Below, one piece after another: positions 6,519 through 13,093 of a stretch of 15,563 nt of DNA. Source of the stretch: JBBTQZ01 sp964489135 (GTDB lineage Bacteria > Patescibacteriota > Minisyncoccia > Phycocordibacterales > WO2-35-19); NCBI GenBank assembly GCA_964489135.1, contig CAZAXK010000013.1:1-15563 (forward strand). Direction: 5' to 3'. The translations under genes were made by a program, and so were the position numbers. How positions within the stretch are numbered: position 1 is the stretch's first letter; every line of letters begins with the position of its first letter. A model generated the notes under the pieces. The model made no database searches. It was not told the DNA's origin and saw nothing but the letters and a program-made list of their open reading frames with translations.

Positions 6519-7425
6519 GTCCGCTCATAAATTTGGTAAGAGATATTGCAATTTTTTTTAGACTGCCAGCCCCCAACGTCGATTCTATGGTTTGTGCAAG
6601 TTCTCTGATCTCACCCGTCATTGCCGCCTTTGCAAACATACTAAAAGCATCTTCTCTGGTGGAAAAACGAGCACTATTTTTCTCGTAAATTATATCCACG
6701 AGTTTGTTTAGGGCTTGTCTCACGTCTTTATAGACAAAATTTTTGAGCTGAACCTCGAAATGGTCTGGCTTTTCTTCTATCTTAACAGACGATATATTTG
6801 GATCGGAAAATTTCTCTCTCATATTCAAGACGTTTGCATAATCGCTTTCAAGAGATGGAATATCTTTTAAAACTGGGTAGAACCGTATCATCAATTCTTC
6901 GGTCAGGGCTTCGTTGAGTTCTTCGAAATAGTCCGATGTAAAGTGGTCTCCGCCATCTACCGAAAGTCCTACTCGATGCCGAGAAAAGCCCTGAGAGACA
7001 TCAGATTTTATGCCATTGAATGATACAAAGTGGATAAGTTCATGAATCAATGCTACGGCAAATTGAATACGGGTGGTATCTTGCGATACTACCAAACCCA
7101 CTTTTTGTGTGCTTTGTTTGTAAAAACCGTGTTTTTTGTCGAAGCGCGCTTTATCTATCTCATTCATTCTGTCACGATCTAACAACTGAATATTATCGTG
7201 AGAGATATTCAACGGTGTGGCCCCGTATTGTAATAAAAAGGCATTTAGTTTACCCACTATACTTTGGATAAGTTCCTTCTCTTCATCAGTTTTTTCTCTC
7301 TCGTAATAGTCTGGCAATGATTGTTCCGAAGAGAATTTATCCGTGAAGTTTTTCTCCGCTTCACGTTTTTGTTCTACAGTACCACCAGAAATTTTGCTTA
7401 TCGAAGAGGCACGCTCTGGGTTCAT
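6496..7425 (-). CDS. Putative zinc metallopeptidase-like protein (HELIH)
   Basis: I cannot name a family. The 309 residues have no signal peptide or membrane segment, so the product is probably cytoplasmic. AVALIHELIHFVSF contains HELIH at 128-132, in a helix as expected for HExxH zinc peptidases. About 40 residues later, FEELNEALTEE (167-177) offers a Glu that could be the third ligand, as in gluzincin-type enzymes. The N-terminal 50 residues are charged and probably disordered. The C-terminal third is helical with many Lys/Glu. It is transcribed alone, divergent from zwf, and its last 23 bp overlap the end of truB. Zinc binding is inferred from the motif only; it could be a non-peptidase using the same fold. 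Confidence 0.75.
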   Translation of the reverse strand: MNPERASSISKISGGTVEQKREAEKNFTDKFSSEQSLPDYYEREKTDEEKELIQSIVGKLNAFLLQYGATPLNISHDNIQLLDRDRMNEIDKARFDKKHGFYKQSTQKVGLVVSQDTTRIQFAVALIHELIHFVSFNGIKSDVSQGFSRHRVGLSVDGGDHFTSDYFEELNEALTEELMIRFYPVLKDIPSLESDYANVLNMREKFSDPNISSVKIEEKPDHFEVQLKNFVYKDVRQALNKLVDIIYEKNSARFSTREDAFSMFAKAAMTGEIRELAQTIESTLGAGSLKKIAISLTKFMSGLKTESNP

Positions 7426-7431
7426 AAAATT

Positions 7432-7541
7432 TGATTTATAATCAGGCGAATCTAATTGATTTCATACTAGCATATTCAATCGTAAACCACAGGTGAGTTC
7501 GTTTCCGTTAGTTGGATTTTATGTCAGGTTTCTGTCATTAT
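7432..7541. promoter_or_regulatory. Divergent promoter region (HELIH gene and zwf)
   Basis: On the minus strand a TTATAA box lies at 7436-7441, about ten nt before the ATG ending at 7425. It sits inside a perfect inverted repeat TGATT-TAT-AATCA (7432-7444) that could be an operator. On the plus strand TTGGAT (7512-7517), an 18-nt spacer and CATTAT (7536-7541, preceded by TGT) lead to the zwf ATG seven nt later. Neither gene has an SD site. Confidence 0.45.
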
Positions 7542-7548
7542 TGTGCCT

Positions 7549-8943
7549 ATGGATACTCCGACAACAGTAGTGATCTTCGGTATCACCGGCGACCTTGCCC
7601 GCAAGAAGCTCTTGCCGGCCTTTTTCGACCTTTTCCGACAGGATAAACTGCCCACTAACTTCCGAATCGTCGGCTTCTCTCGACGAGAATTTACTGATGA
7701 AGAGATCCGAGAGGAGGTGTTCAACCTTTTACCAAATTCAGTATCAGAAAAAACCAGAAGAAAATTCCTGGGTAAAATATTTTATCGGCAGGGAATTTTT
7801 GACGATCTTTCTTCCTATAAATATTTGCGACAAGAGCTGGACCGAATGGATGAGGAAACGGGCACGTGCTCGAACAAGCTTTTCTATCTTGCGGTCCCTC
7901 CTCAGCTCTATCAAAATATTGCAAAGAATATAAGCGCCTCAGGGTTATCAATCCCTTGTGGGGGGGATAAGGGTTGGGCGCGCATCCTGATCGAGAAGCC
8001 ATTTGGCAGTGATCTCAAAACTGCAAAACGACTCGATCTACTTCTCCACAAGCTTTTCAAAGAAGATCAGATTTATCGTATTGATCATTATCTGGCCAAG
8101 GAAACCCTCCAGAACATTCTGACCTTCCGGTTCTCAAATACATTGTTCGAGCCGTTATGGAATCGTAAGAATATCGAAAAAATCGAGATAAATCTTTTTG
8201 AGAAGAATACCGTCGGTTCTAGAGGTGAATTCTATGACTCGACCGGTGCGCTCAAGGATGTTGGCCAAAATCATATTCTTCAGATGCTTGCACTTGTGAC
8301 CATGGAAAAGCCGAAGCAACTTTCTGCGAGCGATATCAGAAAGGAAAGAGCGAAAGTCCTACACAAGATCCGCTTTGTTCACAAACCCTCTAACTTAAAG
8401 GCTCAGTACGAGGGTTATTTGGGAGAGAAAAATGTCGATCGGCAATCAAGGACGGAAACCTTCTTCCGGCTTACGGCAAATGTCGACAATGCAAGATGGC
8501 GCGGAGTGCCAATAATTCTCTCGAGTGGAAAGGCGCTCGAGCAGAACAAAACTGAAATAAAGGTCTATTTCAAAGACCCAGATCCAAGATCATTTTTGCC
8601 AGAGCAATTTGAGTTGCAGGAGCACAATGTTCTGACCTTCCGGATTCAGCCGGATGAGGGCATCTCTATCCTCTTTTGGTTCAAGCGTCCTGGCTTTGAA
8701 AACAAAATCGAGCCGAAAAAACTTTCATTCAACTACGCCGATGCAGGCGACGCATTGCCCGATGCTTACGAACGGATTCTCTACGATTGTATAATTGGCG
8801 ACCCCACACTTTTCCCGACTACCAGAGAAATACTAAGCGAGTGGAAATTTATCGAGTCCGCGCTACAACAACTTAAAAACGTACCAATAAAAAGATACAA
8901 AGTTGGCTCGACCCCTTCTGATATTCTAGGTAACCCAAATTAG
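7549..8943 (+). CDS. zwf: Glucose-6-phosphate 1-dehydrogenase
   Basis: Oxidises glucose-6-phosphate to 6-phosphogluconolactone with reduction of NADP, the entry to the oxidative pentose phosphate pathway. Seen directly (465 aa from the ATG at 7549): nucleotide-binding GITGDLARKK (11-20), EKPFG (149-153), and the active-site segment RIDHYLAKE (177-185) containing the His-Asp/Lys set, where the common form is RIDHYLGKE. GSRGEFYDSTGALKDVGQNHILQ for substrate binding and SSGKALEQNKTEI follow. The length is slightly below the roughly 490 of typical bacteria. A GTG six nt upstream is in frame, but it sits within the expected transcription start zone, so ATG is preferred. The stop overlaps that of yqeY by four bp on the opposite strand. 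No other pentose phosphate gene is in the window. Confidence 0.95.
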   Translation: MDTPTTVVIFGITGDLARKKLLPAFFDLFRQDKLPTNFRIVGFSRREFTDEEIREEVFNLLPNSVSEKTRRKFLGKIFYRQGIFDDLSSYKYLRQELDRMDEETGTCSNKLFYLAVPPQLYQNIAKNISASGLSIPCGGDKGWARILIEKPFGSDLKTAKRLDLLLHKLFKEDQIYRIDHYLAKETLQNILTFRFSNTLFEPLWNRKNIEKIEINLFEKNTVGSRGEFYDSTGALKDVGQNHILQMLALVTMEKPKQLSASDIRKERAKVLHKIRFVHKPSNLKAQYEGYLGEKNVDRQSRTETFFRLTANVDNARWRGVPIILSSGKALEQNKTEIKVYFKDPDPRSFLPEQFELQEHNVLTFRIQPDEGISILFWFKRPGFENKIEPKKLSFNYADAGDALPDAYERILYDCIIGDPTLFPTTREILSEWKFIESALQQLKNVPIKRYKVGSTPSDILGNPN

Positions 8944-9386
8944 CCCAAGACTTCTTCAACTATCTTTTTGACCAGCGTTCCATCGGCTTGGCCTTTGGTT
9001 TCCTTCATTACGGCACCCATGAAGATACCGATTTTTTCTTTGGTGGCGCCGAGCTCGGCTTTTTTGCTCTCTACGATTTTTCTTATATCCTCTTCCGACA
9101 TCTGAGCAGGCAAGAAAGCTTCCAAGACCGACATTTCTGCGCGCTCGTTGTCTGCCAAGTCGGAACGTCCACCTTTCTCGAATTGCTCGATCGAATCCTT
9201 GCGCTGTTTGACTAGTCGGCGGATGACAGCGATCGCTTCTTCGTCGCCGAGCTTGTCTTGAGGCGTCCGCCCTTTAGCAACCGATTCGTTGGTGAAGCTT
9301 GCGAGCACGCCCCGCAGGGTAGTAAGCCGAACTTGGTCTTTGGCTCGAAGTGCCTCCTTAATTTGTTCTTGAATTTTGTCTTGCAT
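8940..9386 (-). CDS. yqeY: YqeY family protein (GatB/YqeY domain)
   Basis: A 148-residue, all-helical protein matching the YqeY family along its full length. The N-terminal AMKAKD-like segment appears as ALRAKDQVRLTTLRGVLASF. The central RRLVKQRKDSIEQFEKGGRSDLADNERAEMSVLEAFLP is highly typical, and the C-terminal part resembles the tRNA-interacting tail domain of GatB. The exact role is unknown; a link to tRNA amidation or tRNA handling is inferred from the GatB similarity. It often neighbours rpsU in other bacteria but stands alone here, divergent from rmuC and convergent with zwf. No SD site precedes the ATG. Confidence 0.93.
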   Translation of the reverse strand: MQDKIQEQIKEALRAKDQVRLTTLRGVLASFTNESVAKGRTPQDKLGDEEAIAVIRRLVKQRKDSIEQFEKGGRSDLADNERAEMSVLEAFLPAQMSEEDIRKIVESKKAELGATKEKIGIFMGAVMKETKGQADGTLVKKIVEEVLG

Positions 9387-9392
9387 TTTATT

Positions 9393-9484
9393 AGTTGAAA
9401 GTTCTTAAGGTTAATAAAGTTTATCAAGAAAAGGTCAAAAATTCAATCTTTATACTTTACAAACTTTCAACTTTATAAACCTTA
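9393..9484. repeat. AT-rich inverted repeats between yqeY and rmuC
   Basis: AGTTGAAAGTT (9393-9403) has an exact inverted copy at 9462-9472. TAAGGTTAATAAAGTT (9406-9421) has an inverted copy at 9469-9484 with one mismatch. The two words are in a different order on each side, so this is not one simple hairpin. It fills the whole divergent intergenic space and could hold operator-type sites or be a decayed repeat. Confidence 0.6.
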
Positions 9485-9494
9485 CCAACTATCC

Positions 9495-9500
9495 TATAAT
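9495..9500 (+). promoter_or_regulatory. -10 box of rmuC
   Basis: A perfect TATAAT ends six nt before the rmuC ATG, which places the transcription start at or next to the start codon and implies a leaderless mRNA. No clear -35 is seen. Confidence 0.65.
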
Positions 9501-9506
9501 CTTATT

Positions 9507-10547
9507 ATGCAAAATTTGATAATTATAATACTTGCGGTTGGGCTTTTGGTGGCTGTTATAGCCCTCTTGCGCCGCAAGGAAAGCAAATCTGATGACAGTG
9601 GGCTCCGGCTCCTTCTAGAGCAGATGAACAACCTTTCGCGCACAGTGGATGAGAAGCTTGGTGAGTCGTCGAAAATTGTGCACGAATCGCTCCATCGCCA
9701 GTTTGGCGAATCGCAGCGATTGATCAAAGAAATCACCGAGGAGCTGACACATGTCAAAGACACAGGTAGGCGAGTCGAGGGCTTCGCCGAGCAACTCCAG
9801 AGTCTTCAGGATATACTGAAAAATCCCAAACAGAGGGGGATACTGGGCGAGTATTACCTAGAGACACTTCTGAAAAACGTGCTTCCGACAGGGAGCTATC
9901 AAATGCAATATCCATTTGCTGATGGCACCATCGTTGATGCGGTAGTCTTTGTAAAAGATAAAATCATACCAATTGACTCCAAATTTTCTCTCGAAAATTA
10001 TAATCGGCTAATCGAAGAGAAGGATCCGCTGGAAAAGGAGCGTCTAGAGAAGGCCTTCCGCTCAGACCTCAAGGCTCGTATAGACGAAACCAGCAAGTAT
10101 GTAAAGCCAGCCGAGAATACCATGGACTTCGCCTTTATGTTCATCCCCCACGAAGCGATTTATTACGATCTGCTCATATCACAGGTGGGGGCGGTCAAGG
10201 TCAACACTCGCGACCTGATCGAGTATGCCTTCAAAGAGCGACATGTGGTGATAGTTTCGCCCACGAGCTTCCTTGCTTATCTGCAGACCGTTTTGCAGGG
10301 GCTCAAGGCCCTGCAAATAGAAGAATCAGCCAAGCATATCCGCACCAATGTCGAGAATTTAGAGAAACATCTCTTGGCTTACGAGGAATACCACCAAAAG
10401 TTAGGCAATGCGCTTGGCACTGCTGTCAACCAGTACAATCTCTCGGGCAAGGAATTCAAAAAGCTCGATAAAGACATGCTCAAAATAACTGGTCAGAGCG
10501 GACTTTCGGAAATGCCGGTCCTCCAAAAGCCCAAATTCGACGAATAG
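9507..10547 (+). CDS. rmuC: RmuC family DNA recombination protein
   Basis: RmuC limits recombination at inverted repeats; the domain is predicted to be a PD-(D/E)xK nuclease. Residues 2-21 form a single membrane anchor (NLIIIILAVGLLVAVIALL) followed by a positively charged RRKESK, so the body faces the cytoplasm. Residues 30-100 are coiled-coil-like. The nuclease-like core starts at KQRGILGEYYLETLL, continues with FADGTIVDAVVFVKDKIIPIDSKFSLENY (the candidate D and D-x-K acidic positions), and includes FMFIPHEAIYYDLL and VVIVSPTSFLAYLQTV, both conserved. The 346-residue length is short compared with E. coli RmuC, mainly through a shorter coiled coil. rplU follows after 38 bp. Confidence 0.93.
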   Translation: MQNLIIIILAVGLLVAVIALLRRKESKSDDSGLRLLLEQMNNLSRTVDEKLGESSKIVHESLHRQFGESQRLIKEITEELTHVKDTGRRVEGFAEQLQSLQDILKNPKQRGILGEYYLETLLKNVLPTGSYQMQYPFADGTIVDAVVFVKDKIIPIDSKFSLENYNRLIEEKDPLEKERLEKAFRSDLKARIDETSKYVKPAENTMDFAFMFIPHEAIYYDLLISQVGAVKVNTRDLIEYAFKERHVVIVSPTSFLAYLQTVLQGLKALQIEESAKHIRTNVENLEKHLLAYEEYHQKLGNALGTAVNQYNLSGKEFKKLDKDMLKITGQSGLSEMPVLQKPKFDE

Positions 10548-10576
10548 TTGCGCAAAATAAGAAAATCCTGTAAAGT
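10548..10576 (+). promoter_or_regulatory. Promoter of rplU
   Basis: TTGCGC (10548-10553), a 17-nt spacer and TAAAGT (10571-10576, preceded by TG). The -10 ends nine nt before the ATG at 10586, so the transcript would have a leader of only a few nt. Confidence 0.55.
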
Positions 10577-10585
10577 GTTGGCATT

Positions 10586-11002
10586 ATGGCGGAAACAAAG
10601 AAAGTAACAAAAAAGGCCCCTGTTAGGGCCAAAGCCCCATCAAAGGCAAAGAAGCCCAAGGTGGCCAAAGCAGTCAAAAACGACGCAAGTTTTGCTGTTA
10701 TTGAAACGGGTGGTAAGCAATACCGCGTATGGGAGGGCGACACCGTAAAGATAGAAAAGCTAAGTACTTCAAAGCAGGGCGACAGTGTTACTTTCGACAA
10801 GGTGCTATTGGTTGATGATGGTAAGGGAGCAACTGATATTGGTACCCCTTACATTTCTGGTGCGAAAGTCCTCGGTAAGGTGGTTGAGGAGGGGCGAGGA
10901 CAAAAAGTCATCGTTATCAAATACAAACAAAAATCTCGTTATTTCAAGAAGAACGGTCATAGACAGCCGTTCACTAAAGTTTTGATAGAGAAGATAGGGT
11001 AG
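10586..11002 (+). CDS. rplU: Ribosomal protein bL21
   Basis: Large-subunit protein that binds 23S rRNA. The core from about residue 36 (FAVIETGGKQYRVWEGD) to the C-terminal SRYFKKNGHRQPFTKVLIEKIG is typical. The first 33 residues are an added Lys/Ala-rich tail, making the protein 138 aa against roughly 103 in E. coli. The tail is probably disordered and RNA-binding. rpmA (bL27), the usual neighbour, is not adjacent. GGCCC (10615-10619) can pair with GGGCC (10626-10630) some 30 nt inside the gene, a possible but weak control structure. It is followed by three stem-loops instead of a classical terminator with a T-tract. Confidence 0.97.
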   Translation: MAETKKVTKKAPVRAKAPSKAKKPKVAKAVKNDASFAVIETGGKQYRVWEGDTVKIEKLSTSKQGDSVTFDKVLLVDDGKGATDIGTPYISGAKVLGKVVEEGRGQKVIVIKYKQKSRYFKKNGHRQPFTKVLIEKIG

Positions 11003-11010
11003 GGCGAATT

Positions 11011-11047
11011 ATAATCCCCCTTAGTCCCCCTTTACCTTAAAGGGGGA
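11011..11047 (+). repeat. Palindromic element, intergenic copy 1
   Basis: TCCCCCTTTA (11025-11034) pairs with TAAAGGGGGA (11038-11047) around a 3-nt loop. A second C-run precedes the stem (CCCCC at 11016-11020, then TTAGT), the same layout as the uvrA copy. It lies just downstream of rplU, so it may act as a 3' mRNA stabiliser or attenuator. Confidence 0.75.
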
Positions 11048-11055
11048 GACGCGCA

Positions 11056-11077
11056 ATTCATTGTTAATTCAATGAAT
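11056..11077. repeat. Stem-loop between the two palindromic elements
   Basis: ATTCATTG (11056-11063) and CAATGAAT (11070-11077) form a perfect 8-bp AT-rich stem with a 6-nt loop. It does not resemble the C/G-rich family. There is no T-tract. Confidence 0.5.
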
Positions 11078-11090
11078 AATAAATGGTAGT

Positions 11091-11122
11091 CACCTCCTCT
11101 TTAATGTAAAGAGGAGGTGGGG
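11091..11122. repeat. Palindromic element, intergenic copy 2
   Basis: CACCTCCTCTTTA (11091-11103) pairs with TAAAGAGGAGGTG (11107-11119), a 13-bp perfect stem with a 3-nt loop, followed by GGGAGGAG. The TTTA-nnn-TAAA apex is shared with copy 1, and the extra G-run outside the stem matches the family layout in inverted orientation. It ends seven bp before the VKOR stop codon and could serve as its 3' stabiliser. Confidence 0.75.
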
Positions 11123-11128
11123 AGGAGA

Positions 11129-11689
11129 TTAGTATAAAAAGAAATCCCTAAACTTGACGAATATAGCAAGCGCCAATGCGACATAGAAGAGCGCCAAAAA
11201 TACCGTGTGGTTTTTTGATACAAATTTTAGTATCGAGTTTTCTCCCAAGTGATTTTCGCGATAATTCCAGACTGTGGTGTAAAGAAAGATCGGCCAAGTA
11301 ACCGCCCATGTAATCAAGCAGTAGATACAGAGAGTGCCGAGGTTCACAAAACTCTGGTAGGCGAACCATAAAATAAAGATGACCGAAGCGAGGGAACCAA
11401 GGTTTACTAGTTGCCAGAAAAGTTTGTGCGCTCGCCCGCCGGCAAAGAGCATCACGCCGGTTGCAATGAGCATCGAGAAGGAGATAAGACCCAGGATTGG
11501 ATTGGGGAAGCCAAAGACCTCACCTTGTTCGGAAAGTATGGCGTTGCCACAATTGATGAAAGGGCTGATGTTGCAAGGAATGTCGGCTACTGGATTTCTT
11601 GCGAGCTCGAAAGTGTCGAGAGTGAGAAGGAAACTTGCAAGCAAGCCAATTAGAGATCCGAAAATGAGTATGTAGGGGTAGGATTTCAT
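11129..11689 (-). CDS. VKOR family thiol-oxidising membrane protein
   Basis: Vitamin K epoxide reductase homologue. In bacteria lacking DsbB such proteins reoxidise a DsbA-like partner using quinone. The 186 residues hold about five hydrophobic segments (5-24, 63-83, 92-112, 119-140, 162-182). The expected cysteines are all seen: Cys39 and Cys47 in the loop after segment 1, and the quinone-side CxxC as Cys121-Ile-Tyr-Cys124. A Ser at about 70 corresponds to the conserved Ser/Thr. There is no fused thioredoxin domain, so the partner is encoded elsewhere. The start lies 17 nt after the recR stop, so the two are probably cotranscribed. A TATAAT on the minus strand (11692-11697) is too close to the ATG to drive this start. 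Confidence 0.93.
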   Translation of the reverse strand: MKSYPYILIFGSLIGLLASFLLTLDTFELARNPVADIPCNISPFINCGNAILSEQGEVFGFPNPILGLISFSMLIATGVMLFAGGRAHKLFWQLVNLGSLASVIFILWFAYQSFVNLGTLCIYCLITWAVTWPIFLYTTVWNYRENHLGENSILKFVSKNHTVFLALFYVALALAIFVKFRDFFLY

Positions 11690-11706
11690 AAATTATACTA
11701 ATTAGG

Positions 11707-12324
11707 TCAATTCCTGTTCTTTAATGCATTCTTTAACGTATCGGGGTCAGCATATTCGAGTTCGGTGCCCATGGATAGGCCTTTGCCCAAATGCGATATT
11801 CTAATCTTATGTTTTTCGGTGATTGGTTGCAAGAGCTTTTCGATATAGCTCGCGGTGTTTTCACCCTCTGGGTTCCAATTCATGGCGAGCACTATTTCGG
11901 TTAGGCCAGACTTGGCTCTTTGCTCCACAAATGCGATAAGATCTTGCGATCTGACCTTCTTCTCCGGTTCCTTCTCTAGGATAGGGACCGCTCCGCCGAG
12001 TACAAAGTAAGTGCCCTGCCAGACGCGGTTTTTCTCTACCGATTCCAAATCGATATCACGGGGGACGATCATAAGTGTCCTTAGGTCGCGAGTCGTATCT
12101 AGGCAAATATTGCAGAGAGTGGCGTTTGCATGCTTCTTCTCGAAAAATCTTCGACAGTTGGCGCACATCACCACATCATCCTTCAAGCTTTGGAGATTCT
12201 TAACTAGCTCCTCGACACTGCCGTTCTGCCGAGTCAGTAGGTAATAGACAAACCGCCTCGCCTGTCGCGGTCCGATCCCGGGAAAATGTGTAAATATTTG
12301 GATAAGTTTATCTATCGAGTTCAT
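11707..12324 (-). CDS. recR: Recombination mediator protein RecR
   Basis: Acts with RecO/RecF to load RecA on gapped DNA. In order: helix-hairpin-helix FPGIGPRQARRFVYYLL (14-30), a C4 zinc finger (Cys54, Cys57, Cys71, Cys74), a Toprim domain, and a C-terminal helix region. In the Toprim strand the family has VE (VVEEPxD); here it reads IVPRDIDL with Pro88 in the Glu position, while the following Asp is kept. YFVLGG is intact, but the usual SPLxGIGP loop is replaced by a charged VPILEKEPEKKVR. EGENTASYI is close to the family's EGExTAxYI. The 205-residue length is normal. The usual upstream neighbour dnaX is absent. Confidence 0.95.
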   Translation of the reverse strand: MNSIDKLIQIFTHFPGIGPRQARRFVYYLLTRQNGSVEELVKNLQSLKDDVVMCANCRRFFEKKHANATLCNICLDTTRDLRTLMIVPRDIDLESVEKNRVWQGTYFVLGGAVPILEKEPEKKVRSQDLIAFVEQRAKSGLTEIVLAMNWNPEGENTASYIEKLLQPITEKHKIRISHLGKGLSMGTELEYADPDTLKNALKNRN

Positions 12325-12338
12325 AGTGTTTTAAGAAA

Positions 12339-12344
12339 ATTCTA
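12339..12344 (-). promoter_or_regulatory. -10 box of recR
   Basis: TAGAAT on the minus strand, directly preceded by TG, ends 14 nt before the recR ATG. The leader would be about 8 nt, with no SD. Confidence 0.45.
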
Positions 12345-12400
12345 CATAAATATACCACTTCCTACATCTAATCCTAAATTTGCAAATTATAAAAAATTGT

Positions 12401-12420
12401 GTTTCTATATTAGTAGAAAC
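12401..12420 (+). promoter_or_regulatory. Inverted repeat over the promoter of the exported protein
   Basis: GTTTCTA (12401-12407) and TAGAAAC (12414-12420) are a perfect inverted pair with a 6-nt centre. The -10-like TATATT (12406-12411) lies within it, and the ATG follows at 12423. It could be a repressor site or a 5' hairpin. Confidence 0.45.
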
Positions 12421-12422
12421 CG

Positions 12423-13034
12423 ATGGTCACAAAAATCCTTTGTCTACTTTGGCTGGGCTTGCCACTTTGGGCCCAGTTTACCAACTATACGGAGCGGGAG
12501 CAGGTCAATTTCGCACTCTCACAACTCAAACCCATCGTCGATATGGTGATGGGGGCGAACACGCCCTATCCGGCCGTAAACGAGCGCATCAAGCAACAAG
12601 ATGCGCTCATCAAGAGGAGGTTTGGCTCCCGACCTCTCGTTGTCAATCTACGGCCAACTTATCATGTGAAGTCGCCGTGGATTCCGGCAGCGTCAGGGGT
12701 TGTGAGTGATGGACCGCGCATAGTAATGTATGTGTCGGCTATCATGAACAACTGGGTCGACAATCTACCACACTGGATCCGCTGTTTGATGCATGAGCGC
12801 GATCACCTAACGGAGATGGAAGGGAACATCTCCAAGGTGAATCTGGAACTCGAGACCCACATGCATGCATTGACCACCGAGTTTGTGACCGTCCCAATGA
12901 AAGAGAGGTACATGGTTACTCTTTCTCGGAACGATCAGAAACATTACGACGCATGGGTTAGGGCGGGCCGAACCGAGAAAAGCCAAGTCTGGCGGGACTA
13001 TATAAAAAGCTTACTCTCCCCAGTTCTCGACTAA
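12423..13034 (+). CDS. Putative exported metallopeptidase-like protein (HERDH)
   Basis: I do not recognise the family. MVTKILCLLWLGLPLWAQF is a good signal peptide with likely cleavage after Ala17. The mature part would be about 186 residues outside the membrane. HWIRCLMHERDHLTEMEG contains HERDH (124-128), a fit to the HExxH zinc motif in a helix. LELETHMHALTTEF (141-154) gives Glu and His residues that could complete the metal site. MVMGANTPYPAVNERIKQQDALIKRRFG suggests a helical N-terminal half, then a beta segment RPLVVNLRPTYHVKSPWIP. No SD is present. The gene has its own promoter and a strong terminator, so it is a single-gene cassette between recR and dnaB. Its start at the ATG is favoured because the signal peptide begins there. 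Confidence 0.75.
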   Translation: MVTKILCLLWLGLPLWAQFTNYTEREQVNFALSQLKPIVDMVMGANTPYPAVNERIKQQDALIKRRFGSRPLVVNLRPTYHVKSPWIPAASGVVSDGPRIVMYVSAIMNNWVDNLPHWIRCLMHERDHLTEMEGNISKVNLELETHMHALTTEFVTVPMKERYMVTLSRNDQKHYDAWVRAGRTEKSQVWRDYIKSLLSPVLD

Positions 13035-13055
13035 TTACCCAGCTTGCTCCTTCGT

Positions 13056-13089
13056 AGGCCGTCCTCTTCATGAGGGCGGTCTTTTGTTT
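13056..13089 (+). terminator. Intrinsic terminator after the HERDH gene
   Basis: AGGCCGTCCTC (13056-13066) pairs with GAGGGCGGTCT (13072-13082), including two G-T pairs, around a 5-nt loop. TTTTGTTT follows from 13082. Confidence 0.85.
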
Positions 13090-13093
13090 GTCT

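Noticed and set aside
7938..7980. GC-rich stretch in zwf as another copy of the palindromic element
   Set aside because: The arms AGGG/CCCT are short and imperfect, and the encoded SIPCGGDKGW resembles a loop I expect in related G6PD proteins.
10615..10630. Autoregulatory hairpin in rplU
   Set aside because: A 5-bp stem with a 6-nt loop in a Lys/Ala-rich tail is too weak to claim without conservation.
11692..11697. TATAAT as promoter of the VKOR gene
   Set aside because: It ends two nt before the ATG, so transcription would start inside the gene; cotranscription with recR is simpler.
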